Part shown: one piece after another, positions 1 through 10,688 of the stretch | Position numbering within the stretch: position 1 is the first letter of the stretch | How the letters are laid out: each line of letters starts with the position of its first letter | From: Gammaproteobacteria bacterium | Lineage (GTDB): Bacteria > Pseudomonadota > Gammaproteobacteria > DAOVJZ01 | DNA: 35,198 nt | NCBI GenBank assembly: GCA_029882995.1 | Contig: JAOUJV010000014.1 | Location: 1-35,198 of the forward strand | Direction of reading: 5' to 3' | The notes under the pieces: generated by a model | What the model saw: the letters and a program-made list of their open reading frames with translations, nothing else | Database searches by the model: none | What the model was told of the DNA's origin: nothing | Position numbers and translations under genes: made by a program

Positions 1-1
1 G

Positions 2-2147
<2,146 letters not shown>

Positions 2148-2180
2148 AAATAAAAAAGCCGGTCATTGACCGGCTTTTTT
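2148..2180. terminator. Bidirectional Rho-independent terminator after proB; copy 1 of a 33-bp repeat
   Basis: An inverted repeat GCCGGTCATTGACCGGC is preceded by an A-run and followed by a T-run, so it can terminate proB on the plus strand and the exported-protein gene on the minus strand. The 33-base segment recurs at 3759-3791 with a single difference (T versus C in the loop). Confidence 0.9.
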
Positions 2181-2197
2181 ATTGTTGCAGATAAATA

Positions 2198-3553
2198 CTA
2201 GTCAATAATATTCAGTGTGGCTTTACCACTGGCTGTATTGCCTGAAGCATCTTCTGTTGATGCGGAAAGCTCAATAACAGAAGTGGTCAAGGTGACTGTA
2301 TTCAGGTTTCCTTGTACTTTTAATGTGTCTCCATTTGCTACAGCAAATCCACCAAAGCCATTTGTGGAAGGTGAAGCATCACAAATATCAGTGGCCGAAT
2401 ATTTTGCCTGGATCCATGAAACATTAGGTCGATCAATTATGGTAACAGCTTCACCAGAGCGTGAATCAACCAGTGCAACATCTATAACAGGAGGTGTTGT
2501 GTCCTGAATAGTTATTGTTTTAGATTCAGAATCAGTCCGACCATCATCTATTTCTACTGTAACTCCAACAGAATGTGTTCCTAATGGTAGAAAGAGGGAT
2601 GCAGATTCACCTGAAGCAACTGTGTTGCCATCAACTTTCCATGAAATATTTGTAATAACAGCATCACTTGGGGATATTACTGCTGATACAGCAACATGAT
2701 TACCACCAGTTGTGGCACATTCTTGTGCTAGTCCACCAGTAACTGACATGCTTACAGTTAATGGAGGTGGTGGCGGTGGTGGCGGAATAATCACTAAATC
2801 TGTACCAGAGAAGATGATGACATTCCATACTTCAAAATAGGGAGCCCCATGAAAGTCTCCCCAATCGCTACCAACATTTGAGCCGGAGACGAGAGTGGCG
2901 CTAAAATCCGGGCGGCCATCACCATTAATATCGCCAAGGTTGGCAATAGGTGTTCCATTTATTGTGCCAGCGGCGTTAGTGGTGGCTCCAGTAGTAAAGC
3001 TTGCCCAGTCTGGCTCAACTTCAACATTCCATCGTCTATCATATAAAAACCCAGCAAATGCGCTGACTGTAGCAAGACGACCTGTTGGAGTAAATGCCAT
3101 GAGGCCTGTTGTTTGATCAATTGTGCCGGTCATACCGGATTGAGGTCCATATTGAGCCAAGTCACCCCCTGCTGTTCTTGGAATGGTGTCTATTTGAAAA
3201 GAAAAATTTGAAAAGGTATTTCCGGATACGTTAATGCCAATTGTGCCAGCATAGCCATCTCCCCCATGAGATGAACCTCTTGGTCCTGCGCCGGTATTAA
3301 CAATAATATTATTGTCAGTCATCAATTGTGATGCGCCGGGTAGAGGAATAGCACCAAATGTAAAAGAAGAATTCCAGGCACCGTCAGTGCCTACATCAGC
3401 GATACCAGGAATTCCCGCATAGTAAGGAGTAGGATTAATCGCAATTGTGTAATCCCCATCCGGTATAATTTGTGCGGATGCTGAGGCTGATATGAGTGCG
3501 CTAGCAAACAGGGTAGATAGAAAAATAGTTTTATTTAATGATTTTAACTTCAT
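2198..3553 (-). CDS. Exported Ig-like/PKD-type repeat protein of unknown function
   Basis: I do not recognise a specific family. The start at 3553 (MKLKSLNK) is preferred over the tracked 3589 because AGAAGGAGT sits 7 bases upstream and a clean signal peptide follows, with predicted cleavage at ASA|Q near residue 27. The mature protein (about 424 aa) has an N-terminal half rich in Gly, Thr and Asn with a LGDINGDGRPDF segment, which resembles a dockerin/FG-GAP calcium loop. A hinge of eight prolines follows, then a C-terminal half with two likely beta-sandwich units: one containing a WKVDGNTVASGE strand, the other starting at DTTPPVIDV. These resemble PKD or HYR-type extracellular Ig folds. 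No PEP-CTERM, LPXTG or transmembrane anchor is visible, so it is probably secreted or loosely surface-bound. It is monocistronic between two near-identical terminators, which hints at acquisition. No function is assigned. Confidence 0.85.
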   Translation of the reverse strand: MKLKSLNKTIFLSTLFASALISASASAQIIPDGDYTIAINPTPYYAGIPGIADVGTDGAWNSSFTFGAIPLPGASQLMTDNNIIVNTGAGPRGSSHGGDGYAGTIGINVSGNTFSNFSFQIDTIPRTAGGDLAQYGPQSGMTGTIDQTTGLMAFTPTGRLATVSAFAGFLYDRRWNVEVEPDWASFTTGATTNAAGTINGTPIANLGDINGDGRPDFSATLVSGSNVGSDWGDFHGAPYFEVWNVIIFSGTDLVIIPPPPPPPPLTVSMSVTGGLAQECATTGGNHVAVSAVISPSDAVITNISWKVDGNTVASGESASLFLPLGTHSVGVTVEIDDGRTDSESKTITIQDTTPPVIDVALVDSRSGEAVTIIDRPNVSWIQAKYSATDICDASPSTNGFGGFAVANGDTLKVQGNLNTVTLTTSVIELSASTEDASGNTASGKATLNIID

Positions 3554-3758
3554 TTTAGACTCCTTCTGAAAATTCCATTCGATTAACATCAGAGTCAGTA
3601 ATGCAAGTTTTATACCGAATTTTTAAGCGGTTGTTTTTATAATGTTTAATTTTCAAACAAGAAGAGGATGTTTGGAAGTTGTAAAAAAAACTGACAGTTT
3701 TATCGTCAGATATTTCTGATAAGACTCTAGGAAATTATTTAGTTTTATTGAGAGGTGT

Positions 3759-3791
3759 AAATAAAAAAGCCGGTCACTGACCGGCTTTTTT
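3759..3791 (-). terminator. Terminator of rpsT; copy 2 of the 33-bp repeat
   Basis: The hairpin GCCGGTCACTGACCGGC flanked by A- and T-runs directly follows the rpsT stop codon on the minus strand. It matches the proB terminator (2148-2180) at 32 of 33 positions by eye. Confidence 0.88.
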
Positions 3792-4051
3792 TATAATGCT
3801 TTAATGCGTATATTCAATCTGCTCTTGTGACGTGAAGCCTTGTTCTTGTGAATCAGGCCTTTATTCACCATGGAGTCAATTACCGGTAGTGCAGACTTGT
3901 AGGCATTTTGTGCTGTGTCTTTATTACCTGCATCAATGGCTTTCAATACGTTCTTGATTGCAGTACGCATATGTGAGCGCAGGCTCATGTTGTTAGCGCG
4001 GCGTTTGGTTGCCTGGCGAGCGCGTTTTTTGGCTTGTGCCGAGTTTGCCAT
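3791..4051 (-). CDS. rpsT: 30S ribosomal protein S20
   Basis: Primary 16S rRNA-binding protein of the small subunit. The 86-residue basic helical sequence starts [13 protein letters not shown] and contains [15 protein letters not shown], both characteristic of S20. Its length equals the usual 86-88 residues. A clear AGGAGT ribosome-binding site precedes the ATG. It lies divergent to murJ, a common gammaproteobacterial arrangement, with its own promoter and terminator. Confidence 0.98.
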   Translation of the reverse strand: MANSAQAKKRARQATKRRANNMSLRSHMRTAIKNVLKAIDAGNKDTAQNAYKSALPVIDSMVNKGLIHKNKASRHKSRLNIRIKAL

Positions 4052-4091
4052 GTATTACTCCTGAAAATTCAGCTGTCTCTAAAGGAGGCGC

Positions 4092-4120
4092 ATCATACGG
4101 CTTTTAGTCTTTATTTTCAA
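4092..4120 (-). promoter_or_regulatory. Sigma70 promoter of rpsT
   Basis: On the minus strand, TTGAAA (-35) is separated by exactly 17 bp from TATGAT (-10). Transcription would begin about 35 bases upstream of the rpsT ATG. The strength fits a ribosomal protein gene. Confidence 0.75.
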
Positions 4121-4147
4121 CGTATAAGGTTCAATAGTTAGTCTTGG

Positions 4148-4175
4148 TTGACGTAAAATGCTATGCTTTTAAACT
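4148..4175 (+). promoter_or_regulatory. Candidate sigma70 promoter for murJ
   Basis: TTGACG (5/6) is followed after 16 bp by TAAACT (4/6), placing a start about 35 bases before murJ. The -10 is weak, so this remains a candidate. Confidence 0.4.
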
Positions 4176-4217
4176 GGATATTCAAATAAAAACAGAAACT
4201 TATAACAAAATTGGCCA

Positions 4218-5795
4218 ATGAGCGGCAAACTTCTTAAAAATACAGCTACCGTCAGTTCCATGACCTTTATGTCCCGGATTCTGGGGTTAATACGGGATAT
4301 GGTGTTTTTGCGCCTGTTCGGGGCAGCCGCCGGAATGGATGCCTTTTTCGTGGCTTTTCGTATTCCCAACTTCCTGCGCCGCCTGTTTGCCGAGGGCGCC
4401 TTTTCACTGGCCTTTGTGCCCGTGCTGTCTGAATACAAGACCCAGCGAGGGGATGAGGAAGTCCGGCAACTGGTCAGCCGAGTGGCCGGGACATTGGGCG
4501 GTATCCTGTTTATTGTGACCCTGATCGGGGTGATTGCGGCGCCCATTATGGTGGCGATATTTGCCCCCGGCTTTCTGATGGATACTGCGGATGCCGAGAA
4601 GGCGGCACTGACAGAACAGATGCTGCGCATCACCTTCCCGTATCTATTATTTATCTCACTGGTTGCCATGGCCGGTGGTGTGCTCAACAGCTATGGCCGT
4701 TTTGGTGTACCGGCCTTTACCCCCGTTATTATGAACCTGTGTTTGATCGGTGCAGCACTCTGGCTGGCACCTTATTTTGAAAAGCCGGTAGTGGGTCTGG
4801 CCTGGGGTGTCTTTATTTCCGGTGTGGCGCAGTTGTTGTTCCAGTTACCGTTTTTACATCGACTCGGTTTGTTGACCATGCCGCGCTGGGGTAACAAGGA
4901 TGAAGGCGTGCGGCGTATCATGCGCCTGATGATACCGGCTATTTTTGGTTCATCCGTGGCTCAGATCAATTTGTTAATCGACACATTGATTGCGTCTTTC
5001 CTGATCACCGGTAGCGTAACCTGGCTGTATGCCTCGGATCGACTGGTGGAGTTTCCATTAGGCGTGTTTGGTATTGCGTTGGCGACAGTGATTCTGCCCA
5101 GCCTGTCACAGCGTCATGCAGAGGACTCACCTGAAGCCTTTTCCCATACACTGGATTGGGCATTGCGTCTGGTGTTGTTTATCGGTACGCCTGCGACATT
5201 GGGGTTATTTATTTTATCAGGTCCGATTTTGTCGACTTTATTTGAGTACGGGGAATTCAGTGCGCGCGATGTCTTGATGTCATCTTACAGTTTGATGGCC
5301 TATGCAACCGGTTTGTTGGGGTTTATTGGTATCAAGGTGCTGGCGCAGGGGTTCTATGCGCGGCAGGATACACGCACACCGGTACGTATCGGGATTGTGG
5401 CCATGGTGTCCAATATGATCTTGAATGTCATTTTTGTGTATGGGCTCAAGTTTTCTGAATTTGGTGCATTACATATGGGGCTGGCATTGGCGACATCGGC
5501 ATCAGCGTTCATCAATGCCGGTATGTTGTTCATGATGTTGCGCCGACAGGGTATTTACACACCTGACAGGGGGTGGGGCAAGGCATTCCTGCGCGTCACT
5601 GTGGCCTCTGTCCTGATGGTCGGCTTTCTGTTGTGGGCGATTCAGGATCTGTCAGTCTGGAGTGCTCGACACTGGGTTGAGCGGGTAGGCTACCTGATCC
5701 TGTGGGTAGTGCTGGCCAAACTGATCTATTTTATTGCCTTGCGCCTGCAAGGGGTCAAAATTACCGATTTTATTAGTAAAAAAGCGGGTTCTTGA
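4218..5795 (+). CDS. murJ: Lipid II flippase MurJ
   Basis: Inner-membrane MOP-superfamily transporter that moves lipid II, the peptidoglycan precursor, to the periplasmic face. The N-terminus (SSMTFMSRILGLIRD, then MDAFFVAFRIPNFLRRLFAEGAF) is the hallmark MurJ/MviN signature. The rest is a series of about 14 hydrophobic segments. The length (525 aa) is close to that of E. coli MurJ. The ATG is the only start that preserves the conserved N-terminus, although no clear Shine-Dalgarno sequence precedes it. It is divergent from rpsT and followed by ribF after 64 bases. Confidence 0.97.
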   Translation: MSGKLLKNTATVSSMTFMSRILGLIRDMVFLRLFGAAAGMDAFFVAFRIPNFLRRLFAEGAFSLAFVPVLSEYKTQRGDEEVRQLVSRVAGTLGGILFIVTLIGVIAAPIMVAIFAPGFLMDTADAEKAALTEQMLRITFPYLLFISLVAMAGGVLNSYGRFGVPAFTPVIMNLCLIGAALWLAPYFEKPVVGLAWGVFISGVAQLLFQLPFLHRLGLLTMPRWGNKDEGVRRIMRLMIPAIFGSSVAQINLLIDTLIASFLITGSVTWLYASDRLVEFPLGVFGIALATVILPSLSQRHAEDSPEAFSHTLDWALRLVLFIGTPATLGLFILSGPILSTLFEYGEFSARDVLMSSYSLMAYATGLLGFIGIKVLAQGFYARQDTRTPVRIGIVAMVSNMILNVIFVYGLKFSEFGALHMGLALATSASAFINAGMLFMMLRRQGIYTPDRGWGKAFLRVTVASVLMVGFLLWAIQDLSVWSARHWVERVGYLILWVVLAKLIYFIALRLQGVKITDFISKKAGS

Positions 5796-5815
5796 TGAAG
5801 CTCGGGTCTCTTTGT

Positions 5816-5824
5816 TGATATACT
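5816..5824 (+). promoter_or_regulatory. Candidate extended -10 promoter for ribF
   Basis: TGATATACT matches the extended -10 pattern TGnTATAAT at all but one position and lies about 35 bases upstream of the ribF ATG. No good -35 is present at standard spacing, which extended -10 promoters tolerate. Confidence 0.4.
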
Positions 5825-5859
5825 CCCACATCTGAATTTACACCTTTTAATATACATAC

Positions 5860-6801
5860 ATGGAACTGATCAGAGGATTACAGAACCTGAAACCCGAACA
5901 TAGTGGTTGTGTTGCCACGATCGGGAATTTTGATGGCGTGCATCTGGGACATCAGGCAGTACTCGGGCAGTTGTCGGAAAAGGCAGCCGAGATGGGATTG
6001 CCTTCACTGGTGATTACATTTGAACCGCAACCACAGGAATTCTTTACGCCGGAAAGCTCACCCGCGAGGCTGACCCGTTTTCGTGAGAAGCTGCGTTCAC
6101 TGTTACGATTTTCTATTGATCGGGTACTGGTTTTGCGTTTTGATCAAAAACTGGCGAGCCTTTCAGCCGATGAGTTTATTAAACAGGTACTGATCAAGGG
6201 TCTGGGTATTCGTTATCTGGTTGTGGGGGATGATTTCCGTTTTGGTAAAATGCGACAGGGTAATTTTGCCATGCTGCAATCAGCCGGTGCTGAATATGGT
6301 TTTCAGGTTGTTAACATGCACACGTTTAATATTGATGGTGAACGTGTCAGCAGCACCCGGATTCGCAAGGCACTGGTATCAGGCGATCTGAATACAGCAG
6401 AAAAATTATTGGGCAGACCTTATCGTATGTGTGGTCGAGTAGCGCATGGTGATAAACGCGGCCGTTCAATCGGTTTTCCGACAGCCAATATTCATTTGCA
6501 TCGTAATGCCACGCCGGTACAAGGCGTATATTGTGTTGAAATGTTTGGTCTGGATGTGGAGCCGGTGGAAGGGGTTGCCAATGTAGGTACACGTCCTACG
6601 GTTGATGGTACACGCAGTCTGCTGGAAGTCCATTTGTTCAATTTTGGTAACGATATTTACGGGCGTTATGTGCATGTGGATTTTGTAAAAAAACTGCGCG
6701 ATGAATTGCGTTTTGATTCGTTTGATGAATTAAAAAACCAGATTGAAAAAGATGTAATCAATGCACATGATTATTTTAACAAGCGTGACAAAGTGACATA
6801 A
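5860..6801 (+). CDS. ribF: Bifunctional riboflavin kinase / FAD synthetase
   Basis: Converts riboflavin to FMN and then to FAD. The N-terminal nucleotidyltransferase domain shows GNFDGVHLGHQ (22-32), VVGDDFRFG and SSTRIRKAL. The C-terminal riboflavin kinase domain contains GFPTAN at 205-210 and the EVHLFNF strand. The 313-residue length equals that of the E. coli enzyme. The start gives the standard N-terminus, but there is no recognisable Shine-Dalgarno sequence. It is followed by ileS after 34 bases, the classical ribF-ileS-lspA order. Confidence 0.97.
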   Translation: MELIRGLQNLKPEHSGCVATIGNFDGVHLGHQAVLGQLSEKAAEMGLPSLVITFEPQPQEFFTPESSPARLTRFREKLRSLLRFSIDRVLVLRFDQKLASLSADEFIKQVLIKGLGIRYLVVGDDFRFGKMRQGNFAMLQSAGAEYGFQVVNMHTFNIDGERVSSTRIRKALVSGDLNTAEKLLGRPYRMCGRVAHGDKRGRSIGFPTANIHLHRNATPVQGVYCVEMFGLDVEPVEGVANVGTRPTVDGTRSLLEVHLFNFGNDIYGRYVHVDFVKKLRDELRFDSFDELKNQIEKDVINAHDYFNKRDKVT

Positions 6802-6835
6802 CTATCTATTAAGTGATGATTGAAGTGAGAAACAA

Positions 6836-9676
6836 GTGGCAGACTATAAAGACACATTAAATTTACCCAATACCGCTTTTCCGATGAAAGGCAATCTGGC
6901 CAATCGCGAACCGGAAATGCTCAAACGTTGGGATGAAATGGCGCTATATAAAAAAATGCGTACTGCCGGGCAGGGCAGGGAAAAATTCATACTTCATGAT
7001 GGTCCGCCCTATGCTAACGGCGAAATCCATATTGGTCATGCTCTTAACAAGATTTTGAAAGACATTATTGTTAAATCAAAAACCTTAAGTGGTTTTGATG
7101 CGCCCTATGTACCGGGATGGGACTGTCATGGTTTGCCAATCGAACTTAATGTAGAAAAGAAAGTGGGTAAGGCAGGGGTCAAGGTAGATGCTGCCACCTT
7201 CCGTAAAGAGTGTCGCAATTACGCGGGCAAGCAGGTAGATAATCAGCGTAAGGATTTTATTCGTCTTGGTGTATTGGGTGAATGGGAGAATCCCTATCTC
7301 ACTATGGATTACAAATTTGAAGCCAATATTGTGCGTGCACTGGGACGCATTGCTTCAAAAGGACATCTGGATAAAGGCTTCAAGCCGGTTCACTGGTGTA
7401 CGGATTGCGGCTCGGCATTGGCTGAGGCGGAAGTAGAATACGAGAACCATACTTCACCGGCAATTGATGTGCGTTTTAGTGTGATGGATGAAGCAACCCT
7501 GTTGTCACGTTGTGAGCATGTTCCCGGTCATGACGGCAATGGTCCGATCTCGGTTGTGATCTGGACAACCACTCCATGGACACTACCGGCGAATCAGGGT
7601 GTCGCTGTGAATCCTTCACTTGAATATGTTTTGTTGCAATGTGATCTTGAACATGGAGCTGAACGTTTATTGGTTGCCGATGCACTGGTCAAGGATGTTG
7701 CGTTCCGTTATGACCTCGAAAATTATCGTGTTGTTGCCAATATCAGCGGCAAGGAGCTGGAAGGCATGAAACTGCAACACCCGTTTTACAAGCGTGAAGT
7801 GCCGGTGATTCTGGGTGATCATGTAACAACAGAAGCCGGTACCGGTTGTGTGCATACTGCACCCGGTCATGGTCAGGACGACTATGTGGTGGGCCAACGT
7901 TATGGTTTGCCGGTGGATAATCCGGTGGATAACAACGGCGTATTCAAAACAGGTACTGAATTTTTTGAAGGTATGCATGTGTTCAAGGCAAATGAACATG
8001 TGGTTGAAAAACTCAAGGCTGAAGGCAAGCTGGTACATATGGCTAAACTCAACCACAGTTACCCGCATTGCTGGCGCCACAAGACACCGATTATTTTCCG
8101 AGCGACACCGCAGTGGTTTATCAGCATGGAAAAAAATAATTTACGCAAAACCGCCATGGCGGAAATAAACAATGTGCAATGGATGCCGGACTGGGGACAA
8201 GCACGCATAGAGAGCATGGTGCAAAATCGTCCGGACTGGTGTATCTCACGTCAGCGTACCTGGGGTGTGCCAATTGCCCTGTTTGTCCACAAGGACACAA
8301 GCGAACTGCATCCTGAAACACCGCGCTTGATTGAAGAGGTGGCAAAACGTATTGAACAAAAGGGTATTGATGCCTGGTTTGAACTGGGTGCAGAAGAATT
8401 GCTTGGCAGTGAGTCCGGTGATTACCTGAAAGTCACTGATACACTTGATGTCTGGTTTGACTCCGGTGTGACGCATGTTGGTGTTCTGGAAGAACGTGAC
8501 TATTTACAGTTCCCGGCTGATTTATATCTGGAAGGCTCTGATCAACATCGCGGCTGGTTCCAGTCTTCATTACTGAGTTCAGTCTCGATCAACGATGTAG
8601 CACCCTACAAACAGGTACTGACACATGGTTTTACGGTTGATGCCAAGGGACACAAAATGTCCAAATCAAAGGGCAATGTCGTTGCGCCACAAAAAGTGAT
8701 CAAGACACTGGGTGCCGATATTTTACGCCTTTGGGTAGCGTCAACGGATTATCGTAATGAAATGACCGTGTCGGATGAAATCCTGAAACGCACATCGGAT
8801 TCCTATCGGCGTTTGCGTAACACAGCACGTTTTCTGTTGGCCAACCTGAACGGGTTTGATCCGGAACAACATTTGCTGGCACCCAAAGACATGCTGGCAC
8901 TGGATCGCTGGATTGTGGAACATGCTGAAGCCTTACAAAAGGAAATTGTCACGGCTTATGATAAATACCAGTTCCATCAGATTTATCAGAAGACACATAA
9001 TTTTTGTGTGTCAGAGCTGGGCGGTTTTTATCTTGATGTCATCAAGGACAGACAATACACCACCAGATCGGACAGTCAGGCACGACGTTCGGCACAAAGT
9101 GCGATGTATCATATTGTGCATGCACTGGCACGTTGGCTCGCGCCAATCTTAAGTTTTACCTCGGACGAGATCTGGCAAAATATTCCCGGTGAAACCACAG
9201 AATCAGTCTTTTTATCGACATGGTATGAGTTCCCTGCCTCTGTTACCAAACCGGACGACATGATGGGTAATGGTTTCTGGAATCAGGTACTGGAAATGCG
9301 TGAGGTCGTGAGCAAGGAGCTGGAACGCCTGCGTGTTGCCGGTGGTATTGGTTCGGCACTGGATGCCGAAGTTGATCTTTATTGCGGCACCGAACTGTTC
9401 AAGCGTCTCAAGGCATTGGGCGATGAACTGCGCTTCGTGCTGATCACTTCTTATGCGCGACTCCATCCGGACACAGACAAGACAGACGATGCAGTACATT
9501 TCACCTTAACCAGCAATGACGAACTCTGGGTTGCCGTGAATCCATCAGGGCATGAAAAATGTGTGCGTTGCTGGCATCATCGTGAAGATGTCGGTGGTCA
9601 CAGCGAGCATCCGGAACTATGTGGGCGTTGTGTTGATAACGTGTCTGGTAGTGGCGAAGTGCGGCAATATGCTTAA
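6836..9676 (+). CDS. ileS: Isoleucyl-tRNA synthetase
   Basis: Class I aminoacyl-tRNA synthetase that charges tRNA-Ile and edits misactivated valine. HIGH is at residues 65-68 within [12 protein letters not shown]. The CP1 editing insert contains the [12 protein letters not shown] segment, and KMSKS lies at 607-611. The C-terminal zinc-binding region carries two CxxC pairs (CVRC and CGRC), as in the bacterial E. coli-type enzyme. The length of 946 aa is normal. The start is a GTG ([17 protein letters not shown]), preceded by a purine-rich GAAGTGAG. No upstream ATG gives the conserved N-terminus. Confidence 0.98.
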   Translation: MADYKDTLNLPNTAFPMKGNLANREPEMLKRWDEMALYKKMRTAGQGREKFILHDGPPYANGEIHIGHALNKILKDIIVKSKTLSGFDAPYVPGWDCHGLPIELNVEKKVGKAGVKVDAATFRKECRNYAGKQVDNQRKDFIRLGVLGEWENPYLTMDYKFEANIVRALGRIASKGHLDKGFKPVHWCTDCGSALAEAEVEYENHTSPAIDVRFSVMDEATLLSRCEHVPGHDGNGPISVVIWTTTPWTLPANQGVAVNPSLEYVLLQCDLEHGAERLLVADALVKDVAFRYDLENYRVVANISGKELEGMKLQHPFYKREVPVILGDHVTTEAGTGCVHTAPGHGQDDYVVGQRYGLPVDNPVDNNGVFKTGTEFFEGMHVFKANEHVVEKLKAEGKLVHMAKLNHSYPHCWRHKTPIIFRATPQWFISMEKNNLRKTAMAEINNVQWMPDWGQARIESMVQNRPDWCISRQRTWGVPIALFVHKDTSELHPETPRLIEEVAKRIEQKGIDAWFELGAEELLGSESGDYLKVTDTLDVWFDSGVTHVGVLEERDYLQFPADLYLEGSDQHRGWFQSSLLSSVSINDVAPYKQVLTHGFTVDAKGHKMSKSKGNVVAPQKVIKTLGADILRLWVASTDYRNEMTVSDEILKRTSDSYRRLRNTARFLLANLNGFDPEQHLLAPKDMLALDRWIVEHAEALQKEIVTAYDKYQFHQIYQKTHNFCVSELGGFYLDVIKDRQYTTRSDSQARRSAQSAMYHIVHALARWLAPILSFTSDEIWQNIPGETTESVFLSTWYEFPASVTKPDDMMGNGFWNQVLEMREVVSKELERLRVAGGIGSALDAEVDLYCGTELFKRLKALGDELRFVLITSYARLHPDTDKTDDAVHFTLTSNDELWVAVNPSGHEKCVRCWHHREDVGGHSEHPELCGRCVDNVSGSGEVRQYA

Positions 9677-9704
9677 TTTATAAATGTAAGTGATATTTTT
9701 TCCA

Positions 9705-9733
9705 TTCCCCCTCCCCTTGTGGGAGAGGGAGGG
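9705..9733 (+). repeat. GC-rich palindromic repeat, copy 1
   Basis: CCCCCTCCCC-TTGT-GGGAGaGGGAGGG forms an imperfect hairpin 28 bases after the ileS stop. No T-run follows, so it is not a typical terminator, though its stem could stabilise the ileS 3' end. Confidence 0.8.
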
Positions 9734-9757
9734 TGTAAAAACACAAGGAGGTGTTGA

Positions 9758-10141
9758 ATGGCAAAGGGATATGCCAGATATTTACGATGTAATCTTACTG
9801 ATGCAGAAAAATTGATTTGGCAATATCTACGCAAACGTCAGTTGTATGGATATAAATTTCGTAGACAACAACCAATCGGAAAATACATAGTCGATTTTGT
9901 CTGTTTTGAAAAGAAATTAGTTATTGAGCTTGATGGTGGACAGCATACAGAGCAAACAAGGTATGATGAACTTCGTACAATATGGTTAAATTCACAAGAG
10001 TTTAACGTTTTAAGATTCTGGAACAATGAAGTGTTTAATGAAACAGAAGCGGTTATTGAAAGGATTGCAGAAATTTTGATTACCCCCACCCTAACCCTCC
10101 CCCATAAAGGGGGAGGGGACAAAGGAAGAAGAATCAAGTAG
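9758..10141 (+). CDS. DUF559 family protein, Vsr/PD-(D/E)XK nuclease-like
   Basis: Small protein (127 aa) of the DUF559 group, related in fold to very-short-patch-repair endonucleases. The motif layout is typical: LTDAEKLIWQYLR, then YGYKFRRQQPIGKYIVDF, then LVIELDGGQH. The likely metal-binding acidic residues are D46, E57 and D59. A near-perfect Shine-Dalgarno AAGGAGGTG lies 4 bases before the ATG and is the strongest in the window. The last 18 or so residues (ILITPTLTLPHKGGG...) are encoded by the palindromic repeat, so the repeat supplies the tail and leads into the stop. Its biological role is unknown in the family. Its position splits the conserved ileS-lspA pair. Confidence 0.85.
   Translation: MAKGYARYLRCNLTDAEKLIWQYLRKRQLYGYKFRRQQPIGKYIVDFVCFEKKLVIELDGGQHTEQTRYDELRTIWLNSQEFNVLRFWNNEVFNETEAVIERIAEILITPTLTLPHKGGGDKGRRIK
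10081..10120 (-). repeat. GC-rich palindromic repeat, copy 2 (inverted, inside the DUF559 CDS)
   Basis: CCCTCCCCC-ATAAA-GGGGGAGGGG is a near-perfect stem-loop within the 3' coding end of the DUF559 gene. Its reverse complement matches the layout of copies 1 and 3 (stem, short loop, stem, then a GGGTTAGGG-type extension). Confidence 0.8.
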
Positions 10142-10157
10142 ATTGCCTGCCTTTTAG

Positions 10158-10195
10158 TTCCCCCTCCCCTTGTGGGAGGGGGCTAGGGGGAGGGG
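10158..10195 (+). repeat. GC-rich palindromic repeat, copy 3
   Basis: TTCCCCCTCCCCTTGTGGGA followed by GGGGGCTAGGGGGAGGGG is the fullest copy. It ends 25 bases before the lspA ATG, so a hairpin here could affect lspA expression. Confidence 0.8.
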
Positions 10196-10220
10196 CAAAA
10201 CAAAACCTGAAAATAATTTT

Positions 10221-10688
10221 ATGAAAAAATATCTCTGGATATCGGTATTGGTGATTGTGCTCGATCAGATCACCAAGTATCTGGCAAGTAGCCAGCTGGA
10301 TTATGCAGTGCCGGTTGCTGTTATGCCAATGTTCAACTTTACCCTGTTACATAACACCGGTGCGGCATTCAGTTTTTTGAGTGATGCCGGTGGCTGGCAA
10401 CGCTGGTTTTTTGTTGTGCTGGCTCTGGTCATCAGTATCGTATTATTTGTCTGGCTGACAAGGCTTAAGCAACATGAAAAATGGATTGCGATATCACTGT
10501 CATTAATTCTGGGCGGTGCAATTGGCAATGTCATTGATCGTTTCATTTTTGGTTATGTGATCGATTTTCTGGATGTTTATTACAATAACTGGCATTGGCC
10601 GGCATTTAATATTGCGGATTCAGCGATTACTGTGGGTGCAGTGGTGTTGATACTGGAAGGGGTTCTTAAAAAGGAAGAGAAGGCATGA
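10221..10688 (+). CDS. lspA: Lipoprotein signal peptidase (signal peptidase II)
   Basis: Inner-membrane aspartyl protease that removes signal peptides from diacylglyceryl-modified prolipoproteins. Four hydrophobic segments are visible. The family motifs are DQITKYL near the N-terminus, FNFTLLHNTGAAFSF, and the two catalytic aspartates in GNVIDRF and FNIADS. The tracked start at 10170 adds a 17-residue leader encoded by the palindromic repeat. I chose the ATG at 10221 (MKKYLWISVL), which gives 155 aa and a normal N-terminus. The Shine-Dalgarno sequence is weak. It overlaps fkpB by ATGA, indicating coupled translation. Confidence 0.95.
   Translation: MKKYLWISVLVIVLDQITKYLASSQLDYAVPVAVMPMFNFTLLHNTGAAFSFLSDAGGWQRWFFVVLALVISIVLFVWLTRLKQHEKWIAISLSLILGGAIGNVIDRFIFGYVIDFLDVYYNNWHWPAFNIADSAITVGAVVLILEGVLKKEEKA

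Larger units (their letters stand above)
9705..10195. mobile_element. DUF559 gene with palindromic repeats, inserted between ileS and lspA
   Basis: Three copies of a GC-rich palindrome (9705-9733, 10081-10120, 10158-10195) bracket or overlap a DUF559-family ORF in the interval where ileS and lspA are usually adjacent. Copies 1 and 3 share TTCCCCCTCCCCTTGTGGGA in the same orientation; copy 2 is inverted. The arrangement resembles a REP-like non-autonomous element that travels with its gene. No target duplication is evident, so mobility is inferred only. Confidence 0.5.

Noticed and set aside
2760-2786. GGTGGC-type simple repeat
   Set aside because: It merely encodes the eight-proline hinge of the exported protein.
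3680-3722. Short inverted repeats (TCAGATATTTCTGA and CTGAC...GTCAG)
   Set aside because: They are short, AT-rich, and without a T-run or consistent distance to a promoter; probably chance.
4169-4687. 172-aa minus-strand ORF opposite murJ
   Set aside because: It lies antisense to the conserved MurJ N-terminus and is rich in Ser, Arg and Pro, as expected from a shadow frame.
9705-10195. CRISPR-like repeat array
   Set aside because: The three copies are palindromic, differently oriented and unevenly spaced around a gene, with no uniform spacers.
10170-10220. N-terminal extension of lspA in the ORF track
   Set aside because: The added residues come from the palindromic repeat and precede the conserved LspA start.
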